Assembly (NCBI GenBank): GCA_965247975.1
Contig: OZ252050.1
Location: 1,550,001-1,614,000, forward strand
Source: Taishania sp965247975
GTDB taxonomy: Bacteria; Bacteroidota; Bacteroidia; Flavobacteriales_D; Crocinitomicaceae
Reading direction: 5' to 3'
DNA length: 64,000 nt
Position numbers and translations under genes: made by a program. Positions 9,541 to 16,850 of this stretch are shown piece by piece. The notes under the pieces were generated by a model, which was given only the letters and a program-made list of their open reading frames with translations, did not search any database and was not told the DNA's origin. Each line of letters starts with the position of its first letter. The stretch's first letter is position 1.

Positions 9541-9934
9541 TTGTAATGTTACCTCAATAAATGTAATATTACTCCCACTTGGGTAAATTAACTTTGTTTC
9601 TGCCTACGGCGGTGGCAATATTACCCCATGAATGTAATATTACTTTCTCTTGGGTAAATTGGCAATATTACCCCCATTAATGTAATATTACTCCCGCTTG
9701 GGCAAATTAACTTTCCCGAAAACTCGGGACAAGCTGTTTCTGCCTACGGCGGTGGCAATATTAGCCTCGTTAACGTAATATTACTCCCTCTTGGGTAAAT
9801 TGGCAATATTACCCTCGTTAACGTAATATTACTCCCACTTGGGCAAATTGGCAATATTACCCCCGTTAATGTAATATTACTCCCACTTGGGTAAATTAGC
9901 AATATTGCTCCCATGAACGTAATATTACTCCCTC
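9541..9934 (+). repeat. 48-bp tandem repeat array, seven copies, with two insertions
   Basis: Copies at 9541-9589, 9614-9660, 9661-9708, 9754-9801, 9802-9849, 9850-9897 and 9898-9934 (last one partial). A typical unit starts GGCAATATTACC, has a variable TTAA or TGAA centre, then the perfect 10-bp palindrome GTAATATTAC, then TCCCACTTGGGTAAATT. The palindrome is intact in all seven copies. Between copies 1/2 and 3/4 are insertions of 24 and 45 bp that both end TTTCTGCCTACGGCGGT; the longer one also holds TCCCGA-AAAC-TCGGGA (9714-9729). The rest of the 9447-10240 gap holds only one short ORF. The array lies between the CPBP gene and the ABC exporter operon. Confidence 0.9.
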
Positions 9935-9980
9935 ATTTTCAATTTCGAAAACAGCTCTTTTAAACACCCTCAACAACTTT

Positions 9981-10208
9981 TTAAAGATGTATCTTGCTGC
10001 ATCGTTCTACCTTAAAGTCATAATTCGATTGACTTAAATCATTGATTAATAGTTTTATGTCGTTGAAATTAACTAGGCTACTTTTCCTAAAATGAGTAAA
10101 AGACTTTATTTGCCCAATGTTTTTCAAATCGCCCTGTAACTTTGATAAAAACCATTTATTTTTAGGAATCCAACAAAATCCCTTCAATCGTAACAATTCT
10201 TCGCGCAT
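9981..10208 (-). pseudogene. 75-aa ORF, possible remnant of a tyrosine-integrase N-terminal region
   Basis: An open frame from the ATG at 10208 to a TAA at 9981 lies in the gap beside the 48-bp array. The piece LLRLKGFCWIPKNKWFLSKL loosely resembles the arm-binding segment of Bacteroidota tyrosine recombinases (KG..W....K.W......L). The rest has no recognisable core or catalytic residues, so if related it is a fragment. An upstream extension of this frame runs antisense into the ABC ATPase gene and is not credible. It may equally be a chance ORF. Confidence 0.2.
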
Positions 10209-10240
10209 CAAGTTATGCCATTTTAACTTATATTTATACC

Positions 10241-11164
10241 ATGTTAAAAGTTGAAAATATTTCAAAATCATTTTACCGAAAAACAGCACTCGACAGCGTT
10301 TCGATGCATGTGCACAAAGGTGAAATTTTTGGATTGCTCGGTCCAAATGGTGCTGGAAAAACAACGCTCATACGCATCATCAATCAAATCATCGAACAAG
10401 ATAGTGGAACCGTCCGGTTGAATGGGAATTTGATGACGCAACAACACCTTGCAACGATTGGCTACATGCCCGAGGAACGTGGATTGTATAAATCAATGAC
10501 GGTTGAAAATCATGCTATTTTGTTGGGACAATTGCGAGGGTTGAACAAACATGATGTGAAAATCAAATTGAATTACTGGTTAGATAAATTTCAGATTGCC
10601 GATTGGAAAAAGAAACGAATCGAAGAGCTTTCAAAAGGAATGGCACAAAAAGTCCAATTCATTTGTACCGTTTTGCATGAACCGGATTTGTTGATTTTAG
10701 ACGAACCATACAGTGGTTTTGACCCTGTAAATGTTGAATTGATAAAACAAGAATTAGTGGAAATGCGTGCTAAAGGCAAAACCATCATTTTATCGACCCA
10801 CAATATGAAAAGCGTCGAGGAAGTTTGTGATAGTGTTGCACTCATTCACGACTCGAAAAAAGTGCTTGAAGGAAGAGTCTCAGATTTGCAAGAAGAACTT
10901 AAAACAGGCGAATATGAAGTGAAATTCCGAGGAAATATGATTGCTTTTGTAAATGCACTTTGGACAGGTTTCGAAATCATTGACAAAGATATTTTAGCAG
11001 AAGATGTTTTTGTTGTGCGACTAAAAATGCGTGGAACAAGTACTTTCGACGACCTTCTTAACGTACTTATCGGTCAAGTTCAAATTCAATCAGCGCGCGA
11101 ATTAATGCCTTCCATGCAAGATGTTTTTATAAATAGTGTTTCACCTAAATCTGTGATCCAATGA
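10241..11164 (+). CDS. ABC transporter ATP-binding protein, NatA-like
   Basis: The nucleotide-binding subunit of an ABC-2 type exporter. Walker A is GPNGAGKTT at residues 34-42, the signature is LSKGMAQ at about residue 129, Walker B is LLILDEPYSG at about 150, and the H-loop is STHNMKSVEEV. The C-terminal 90 residues match the DUF4162 extension found in NatA-type ATPases. It overlaps the permease gene by the 4-nt ATGA, so the two are co-translated and form one complex. NatAB in Bacillus exports sodium; in Bacteroidota the substrate of this widespread pair is not established. No clear -7 box was seen in the short stretch upstream. Confidence 0.93.
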   Translation: MLKVENISKSFYRKTALDSVSMHVHKGEIFGLLGPNGAGKTTLIRIINQIIEQDSGTVRLNGNLMTQQHLATIGYMPEERGLYKSMTVENHAILLGQLRGLNKHDVKIKLNYWLDKFQIADWKKKRIEELSKGMAQKVQFICTVLHEPDLLILDEPYSGFDPVNVELIKQELVEMRAKGKTIILSTHNMKSVEEVCDSVALIHDSKKVLEGRVSDLQEELKTGEYEVKFRGNMIAFVNALWTGFEIIDKDILAEDVFVVRLKMRGTSTFDDLLNVLIGQVQIQSARELMPSMQDVFINSVSPKSVIQ

Positions 11165-12498
11165 GAAAGATTTGGTTGATCGCAATGCGAGAATTGCGCG
11201 AAAGAGTAGGAGCTAGGTCATTTATTCTTATGTCAATTTTTGGACCTTTAATTGTGCTCGGACTCATTTATTTAATGTTCGTCTTCGGTGGCAATCAAAC
11301 GGAACGTTGGAATGTGCTCATCACTGATCCAAGTGGAATGATGCAAAATCGAATTTTAGCAAATACGGAAGGAAATGTAACTTATTCGTTTGCTAACGGA
11401 TACATTGAACACCAAGAATTTGCCGATGCTCAAAAATATCAGCGCTTCGATGCCATGGTTGAAATCAATGAAAAGATATTGATTAATAAAACGTCGCATG
11501 TTTTTTATCGTTCTAAACCTTCCTTGAGTCTGCAGTCAAAAGTTCAGTACCAAGTTGAACGAAGAATTGAAGAGGTAATGATTGATCAATTCACGGACCT
11601 TTCCGTGGCGAAATTCAGAGAACTCAAACAACCTATCAATTTTAGTTTTCGCAATGTGTATGATCCACTCGATCAATCATCCGACATTCGTGCTTGGGTT
11701 GGTTTCTTTTTCGGTGGAATTATTCTAGTCTTTATTTCGCTTTTTGGAATGACCATCCTAAGAACGGTAACCCGCGAAAAAAGCAACCGCATCGTCGAAG
11801 TGCTTTTGGCAACCGTGAAACCTCGCGAATTATTGCTTGGAAAATTATCAGGAGTTGGTCTTTCTGCATTCATACAATTTTGTATTTGGGTATTTTTAAT
11901 CGGCGTGGGACTTTATTTCATGCGTGAAACGATGTTCCCGGATATTTACGATGCTGCAAACATTAACATTGCGCAACAACTGAATCCTTCTGACAGTCAA
12001 ACATTGCAAGAACAAATGTATGCTTCCAAAGAATACAACCATGTGGTTGATTTGGTTTATGAGCGCATTCATTTTGGCACCATGATTACGTTTTTTGTCC
12101 TGTTTTTCATTGGTGGTTACTTATTCTATGGCTCTTTTTTCGCTGCCATTGGTTCCACGTCTGGTACTGAAAGTGATGGTCAACAATTCGTTTTACCAAT
12201 CTTACTAATTCTTGGTTTAGCAGCCTATGCTGGATATTACACCATCATCAATCCGGAAAGTCAATTGGCAACCATATTTCATTATTTGCCTTTTACATCT
12301 CCTGTCGTTGTTTTGGTGAAATTGGCTCAAGGTTATGCACCTGGACATGGTTATGAAATCTGGGTTTCGCTAATTATTCTGTTTATTTCTGCATTTGCTT
12401 TTATCTCCATTGCCGCTCGATTGTACAAAAATGGATTACTGCAATTTGGTCATCGTTTGCGCTTGCAACATTTGTTCAAATGGTTAAAGAAAACCTAG
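11161..12498 (+). CDS. ABC-2 type permease, NatB-like
   Basis: The membrane partner of the preceding ATPase (445 aa). It has one N-terminal membrane segment (residues about 20-42), a soluble extracytoplasmic domain of about 140 residues, and then five or six further membrane segments, the usual layout of NatB/ABC2_membrane_3. The motif TREKSNRIVEVLLATVKPRE after the second membrane segment is the conserved cytoplasmic coupling region that contacts the ATPase. It starts inside the end of the ATPase gene and ends directly against the next start codon, so the three genes 10241-13392 look like one operon. Confidence 0.92.
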   Translation: MRKIWLIAMRELRERVGARSFILMSIFGPLIVLGLIYLMFVFGGNQTERWNVLITDPSGMMQNRILANTEGNVTYSFANGYIEHQEFADAQKYQRFDAMVEINEKILINKTSHVFYRSKPSLSLQSKVQYQVERRIEEVMIDQFTDLSVAKFRELKQPINFSFRNVYDPLDQSSDIRAWVGFFFGGIILVFISLFGMTILRTVTREKSNRIVEVLLATVKPRELLLGKLSGVGLSAFIQFCIWVFLIGVGLYFMRETMFPDIYDAANINIAQQLNPSDSQTLQEQMYASKEYNHVVDLVYERIHFGTMITFFVLFFIGGYLFYGSFFAAIGSTSGTESDGQQFVLPILLILGLAAYAGYYTIINPESQLATIFHYLPFTSPVVVLVKLAQGYAPGHGYEIWVSLIILFISAFAFISIAARLYKNGLLQFGHRLRLQHLFKWLKKT

Positions 12499-13392
12499 AT
12501 GAGAAGAGCGGTCATAGACTTAGGCACAAATACATTCAATTTATTAATTGCTGATGTATTTTCTTCCCACTTTACTGTCTTGCACAGTGAAAAAATGGGA
12601 GTGGCTATAGGAATGGGCGGAATAAACGATGGAATAATAACCGAAGATGCTTGGAAGCGATCGTTTGCTGCCTTGGTTCATTTTAAATCGGTGTGTGATG
12701 AAATGCACGTTGAGGCAATTCAAGCTTTTGGCACTTCTGCTTTTCGTTCAGCAAAAAACGCTTCTGATTTTCTGAATTACATAAAAAGTCAAACGGGAAT
12801 TCACATTCGGATTATTTCGGGACTTGACGAAGCCCGATTGATTTACGAAGGAGTGAAATGGTCTTACGATTTCAATCATGAGGCTGTAATCATGGACATT
12901 GGAGGAGGAAGCACAGAATTTATTTGGGCTGATAAATTGGGCATGAATAAGGCCATTAGCTTAGATATTGGAGTTTCACGTTTGTATCAGTTGTTAAAAC
13001 ACGAAGATCCATTGACACAATCAAATGTGGATGACATTGAAAATTGGTTGGAAATACAAAGTAAAGGTCAATTGGATAATCGTCCGTGCCCAATACTGAT
13101 CGGTGCTTCTGGAAGTTTTGAAACGTTTTTTAAATTACATAATCAATCGGAATTCCCTGAAGGCATTGAAGCAATTAAGATGGAAAAATCCGATTTGGAC
13201 GTGATTTTAGAGAAAATCATTTTTTCTACATTGGCTGAACGCGAAGAAAATCCGCTCATAATTCCAATTCGAAAAATAATGGCTCCAATTGCAGCCGTAA
13301 AAACGCGTTGGGTAATGAAAAAACTAAATGTTCAAGAACTGTGGATTTCACCGTGCGCTTTGAAGGAAGGAGCTTTGGGCTACGATTTATAA
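12499..13392 (+). CDS. Ppx/GppA phosphatase family protein
   Basis: An actin-fold phosphatase (297 aa) of the exopolyphosphatase/guanosine pentaphosphatase family, likely acting on polyphosphate or pppGpp in the cytosol. The N-terminal phosphate-1 loop is VIDLGTNTFNLLIAD, and the second phosphate loop is MDIGGGSTEFIW at about residue 133. At about 300 residues it is the short form without the C-terminal HD domain of E. coli Ppx, as usual in Bacteroidota. Its ATG follows the permease stop codon with no gap, so it is translationally coupled to an exporter with no obvious functional link. Confidence 0.9.
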   Translation: MRRAVIDLGTNTFNLLIADVFSSHFTVLHSEKMGVAIGMGGINDGIITEDAWKRSFAALVHFKSVCDEMHVEAIQAFGTSAFRSAKNASDFLNYIKSQTGIHIRIISGLDEARLIYEGVKWSYDFNHEAVIMDIGGGSTEFIWADKLGMNKAISLDIGVSRLYQLLKHEDPLTQSNVDDIENWLEIQSKGQLDNRPCPILIGASGSFETFFKLHNQSEFPEGIEAIKMEKSDLDVILEKIIFSTLAEREENPLIIPIRKIMAPIAAVKTRWVMKKLNVQELWISPCALKEGALGYDL

Positions 13393-13412
13393 ATTGTTTT
13401 TTAGATAATTGA

Positions 13413-13442
13413 TTGATTCAAGATGGAAGTTTGTTACTTTTC
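13413..13442 (+). promoter_or_regulatory. Bacteroidota-type promoter for the serine hydrolase gene
   Basis: TTG at 13413-13415, 19 bp, then TACTTTTC at 13435-13442, one mismatch from TAnnTTTG. The start codon is 38 bp further on. It separates the following gene from the ABC/Ppx operon. Confidence 0.45.
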
Positions 13443-13480
13443 CAATTGAAATCATTTCATAGACATAAAAAAACCAAACG

Positions 13481-15259
13481 ATGAAAAACTTTTTGAGTGT
13501 AATTGCATGCTATTTCGTAATGAGCCTTTCCCTTTTCGGACAGAAGGATTCTCTTTCGAAAAATAATTGGAAATTTAAAATTGATAGTACATATACAAAG
13601 CTCATCAAGGACAACAAAATTGTTGGGGCGAGCATTGCTATTGTGCATAACGGTGAAATTGTCTATGCGAATGGATTCGGGTATCAAAATAAATCGCGCC
13701 AAATTCCAGCAGATTCAAATACTATTTACCGAATTGGTTCCATAAGTAAATCGTTTACAGACGTGGCAATCATGCAATTGAACGAAAAAGGTCTTTTGGG
13801 TGTAAATGACCCTTTGCAGAAATATTTGCCTCAGCTCACAATGAAAAGCCGCTTTAGTGAAGAAAATCCAATCGTCATTGGCGATGTCATGTCTCATACC
13901 GCTGGACTTCCAAGTGATTTATTGAATGGTTTCTTCTGTGATAATCCACCAACCATTGATTGGGTTATAGAACAATTAAACCAATGCACGATGTCAGCGC
14001 CAGCGCGCTTTCAGCATTCTTATTCAAATGTTGGTTATGGAGTACTTGGTCGCTTGATTGAAGTGGTGTCGGGCCAAACCTATAATGATTATTTGCTTCA
14101 AAACGTTTTTGGTCCTTTGAAAATGGAGTCGTCAACGGTAATCTTAGATGAGGTTCACGAAGGTCAAGTTTCAAAAGGATATGTGAAAGGCAAAGAAATT
14201 GACGAAACTCAGATTCGTGATGCGGCTGCTGGATTGGTTTCTAGCACCGTAATGGATATGTCAAATTATATTAAGATGTATTTGGCGCTTGGGAAAACCG
14301 AAAATGGTCAGTTTTTATCTGAGAATTCAATTGCTGAAATGAAAAAAAATAGAACTGGTGACATTACCTTGCCAACAACGGCAGAATGGGGATATGGTTT
14401 GTATTCGAATGCAATTTCAATCATTTCAGATAAAGATACTATGCACACAAAGATTGTTGGTCATGGAGGAGATACTTGGGCTTTTCATGCTGATTTTCAA
14501 TTTATTCCTGAACTAAATATTGGAGCTGTAGTTCTAACAAATACCGATAATGGAGTAAATATTGCCAGTGCGAAGAATTTAATTCGGCAATACCTGAAAG
14601 AATCGGAAGGCAAAAAATTAGTACCATCATTGGATTCCTTAAATCGCATGAAATATGCTGATTTTTCTTGTACCACGGACGAAGTAAAAGGAACTTATTT
14701 TTATTCGGGAATTAAAATTCATGTAGATGAAACCAAAAAGCTGAAATTAAAACAAGGACCTAACACTATTATTTTCAAGGAACAAAACGAACCACTTTAT
14801 TATACAGCAAAGTTCCGTTTACTAAGCATTATTCCATTTAAAGTGAAAAATCAAGCCTTCAAATTTGTGAAACACAACAATGAAGTGTTTCTAAAAGCAA
14901 TCAACACAAAAACAAAATCTGAGGATTATATTGCGAAGAAATCCAACATCGTTCCAATTCCAACATCATGGAAAAATATGCTCGGAAAATACGAAGCGGT
15001 GGGGAATACTTATCCTTGTAAAGATTGTCCTTACCTTAATTTCGAGACCTTGAGTGCTACATTGAAAGAGAAAAAAGGAATGCTGGTGGCATCGGTTAAA
15101 GGAAAAAGCAAAGACACGAAACAAGAAATTACCTTCGAAATTGTATCTGATAATGTGTGCGTTACTCCAGGAATTGGGCGAAATACAGGAGCTACGTTGC
15201 GTATTCTGGAAAATGGAAACTTGTTCTTCGAAGGATTTGAGTTGAAACTAAAAGATTGA
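13481..15259 (+). CDS. Exported serine hydrolase, class C beta-lactamase fold (592 aa)
   Basis: A signal peptide (MKNFLSVIACYFVMSLSLFGQ) is followed by a beta-lactamase/transpeptidase-like domain with all three catalytic motifs: S87-I-S-K90 (SxxK, nucleophile and base), Y181-S-N183 (YxN) and H328-G-G (HxG, the KTG equivalent). The domain ends near residue 370; about 200 further residues form an extra C-terminal beta-rich region of the kind found in esterase-type members (EstB, D-aminopeptidase, FmtA-like). Likely activities are esterase, D-amino-acid peptidase or cell-wall peptide hydrolase rather than resistance. No T9SS domain, so periplasmic. Confidence 0.87.
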   Translation: MKNFLSVIACYFVMSLSLFGQKDSLSKNNWKFKIDSTYTKLIKDNKIVGASIAIVHNGEIVYANGFGYQNKSRQIPADSNTIYRIGSISKSFTDVAIMQLNEKGLLGVNDPLQKYLPQLTMKSRFSEENPIVIGDVMSHTAGLPSDLLNGFFCDNPPTIDWVIEQLNQCTMSAPARFQHSYSNVGYGVLGRLIEVVSGQTYNDYLLQNVFGPLKMESSTVILDEVHEGQVSKGYVKGKEIDETQIRDAAAGLVSSTVMDMSNYIKMYLALGKTENGQFLSENSIAEMKKNRTGDITLPTTAEWGYGLYSNAISIISDKDTMHTKIVGHGGDTWAFHADFQFIPELNIGAVVLTNTDNGVNIASAKNLIRQYLKESEGKKLVPSLDSLNRMKYADFSCTTDEVKGTYFYSGIKIHVDETKKLKLKQGPNTIIFKEQNEPLYYTAKFRLLSIIPFKVKNQAFKFVKHNNEVFLKAINTKTKSEDYIAKKSNIVPIPTSWKNMLGKYEAVGNTYPCKDCPYLNFETLSATLKEKKGMLVASVKGKSKDTKQEITFEIVSDNVCVTPGIGRNTGATLRILENGNLFFEGFELKLKD

Positions 15260-15282
15260 TTTCTTTTCTCTTTTGACTCAAC

Positions 15283-15927
15283 TTAAACAAGCTCTGAAAT
15301 TGCCTTCGAGGTACCAATCGTTCGTGTGATAAAATCTATTGCCAATTTAGGGCTGCGTGCAGGAGAGTATTCTCTGCCGTAAAAAATAATTTGGAGATGC
15401 AATTTATTCCATAAATCTCTGGGAAACAGTTTTTTTGCGTCAGCTTCAGTTAGTTCCACGTTTTTGCCCGAAGTAATTCCCCAACGCGTGAGTAGCCGAT
15501 GGATATGTGTGTCTACTGGAAACGCTGGAACTCCAAAAGCTTGCGACATAACTACTGATGCCGTTTTGTGTCCAACTCCTGGCATTTTTTCTAACTCCTC
15601 AAAAGATGCAGGAACTTCTCCATTGTGTTCATTGATAATCATGTGAGATAGATCAAAAATAGCTTGCGATTTTCGAGGAGATAAGCCACAAGGTTTAATG
15701 ATTTCTCGTATTTCCGATACTTCGAGTTTAATCATGTCGAAGGGATTATTCGCACGTTTAAAAAGACTTGGAGTAATTTGGTTGACGCGTACATCCGTGC
15801 ATTGAGCAGACAAAAGCACCGCAATTAGCAAGGTGTAAGCATCTGTGTGGTCCAATGGAACTGGAGTTTCATGATATAATTTTTCCAATTCCTCAATGAT
15901 GTAGGTTGCTTTTTCTTTTTTCGTCAT
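15283..15927 (-). CDS. nth: Endonuclease III, form lacking the iron-sulfur cluster
   Basis: A DNA glycosylase/AP lyase that removes oxidised pyrimidines. The helix-hairpin-helix MPGVGHKTASVVM carries the catalytic lysine, and VDTHIHRL carries the catalytic aspartate. In E. coli Nth the C-terminus has four cysteines (C-x6-C-x2-C-x5-C) holding a 4Fe-4S cluster; here the matching region, FYGREYSPARSPKLAIDFI, contains none. Length (214 aa) is otherwise normal. The ATG overlaps the stop of the upstream TPR gene by 4 nt, so the two are co-translated. It converges on the serine hydrolase gene with only 23 bp between them and no clear terminator. Confidence 0.93.
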   Translation of the reverse strand: MTKKEKATYIIEELEKLYHETPVPLDHTDAYTLLIAVLLSAQCTDVRVNQITPSLFKRANNPFDMIKLEVSEIREIIKPCGLSPRKSQAIFDLSHMIINEHNGEVPASFEELEKMPGVGHKTASVVMSQAFGVPAFPVDTHIHRLLTRWGITSGKNVELTEADAKKLFPRDLWNKLHLQIIFYGREYSPARSPKLAIDFITRTIGTSKAISELV

Positions 15928-16577
15928 TTGATTTTAAATCCGTTTTTGAGAAATTTTAAAAAGGCATTGAACTGTTCTTTGGAGGTAAATAATTTGGTAA
16001 ACTCGTTGAACGCACTTTGTTTTTCGTCTTTTTTTTCTAATGGAATCAAGGTTTCACGTTGCATTGATTTTTCATCAATTACATCTTTACGATCTGTTGT
16101 TTGACCATCATCCTGAGTACCATCATTTTGCTCCAATTCATGCATTAATTCATGCAATTTCGCTTCTTGCTTGGAGAGCTTGTCTGCCCGTTCAAAATTT
16201 GATTTTGCTTTCGCTTGATAGCCTAATTTTTCTTGCACGAGACCTAAATTGTTATATGCTACTGCGTCTTCAGGATCTAATTCAATGGCTTTTTCATAAT
16301 CTTTCAACGCTGCTTCAGTATCGCCAAAAAAATCATTGGCATAAGCGCGAGCGGAATAGCGAAAACTATAATCTGGTTGCAAGGAAATGGCTTTGTTGAA
16401 ATCATTCAGCGAAGCATTTTTGTCCTTTTTGTGAATAAACAATACACCGCGATCACTGAAAATATCGGGATTGTTCGGAGAAAGTTGAATCGCTTGTTCG
16501 AACAAAGCAAGTGCCTCGTCTAATTTCCCCAACTTTGCCAAATTGTAAGCTTCTTCGTGTTTTTCGTTCGCGAACAT
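15924..16577 (-). CDS. Tetratricopeptide-repeat protein (217 aa)
   Basis: Three to four TPR units cover residues 5-135 (for example AYNLAKLGKLDEALALFEQA and AVAYNNLGLVQEKLGYQAKA), giving a superhelical protein-protein interaction surface. A charged linker and a C-terminal segment ending FLKFLKNGFKIK follow. No signal peptide, so cytosolic. It is the first gene of a two-gene unit with nth, overlapping by 4 nt. A repair role is only suggested by that linkage. Confidence 0.85.
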   Translation of the reverse strand: MFANEKHEEAYNLAKLGKLDEALALFEQAIQLSPNNPDIFSDRGVLFIHKKDKNASLNDFNKAISLQPDYSFRYSARAYANDFFGDTEAALKDYEKAIELDPEDAVAYNNLGLVQEKLGYQAKAKSNFERADKLSKQEAKLHELMHELEQNDGTQDDGQTTDRKDVIDEKSMQRETLIPLEKKDEKQSAFNEFTKLFTSKEQFNAFLKFLKNGFKIK

Positions 16578-16780
16578 TGTCTATTTATGATGGATGAATA
16601 GCAAAGGTACTGACTTTCCTCAATACGTGATGTTTTCAATGAATAAAGTCTTTTGTAAAATAGTGTCCACATTCAATTTGTAAATTGAATTTCTCCACAA
16701 AGAAAATTCGGGATGTGATGTTAGACCTTTTTAGCTATGAATTAGATGGATTTATTTAGCTCATCAAGAATTAATATATT

Positions 16781-16810
16781 TTGTTTTAAAGCCAACGTAT
16801 TTTACCTTAG
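16781..16810 (+). promoter_or_regulatory. Bacteroidota-type promoter for the 791-aa T9SS protein
   Basis: TTG at 16781-16783, 19 bp, then TACCTTAG at 16803-16810 (one mismatch to TAnnTTTG). The ATG is at 16851, so a leader of about 35 nt is expected. The 273-bp gap 16578-16850 holds nothing else I recognise. Confidence 0.4.
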
Positions 16811-16850
16811 TTTCGTCATAAATTGGTAAAAAGAAACTTTTCTGAGGCTT

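Noticed and set aside
9541..9934. TAATATTAC in each 48-bp unit matches the geminivirus/circular-ssDNA nick-site nonamer
   Set aside because: The match is to an AT-rich palindrome in a bacterial tandem array; there is no stem-loop of the right layout and no Rep gene.
9981..10364. A 127-aa minus-strand frame extending into the ABC ATPase gene
   Set aside because: The N-terminal part is antisense to the conserved ATPase start; only the intergenic part was kept, at low confidence.
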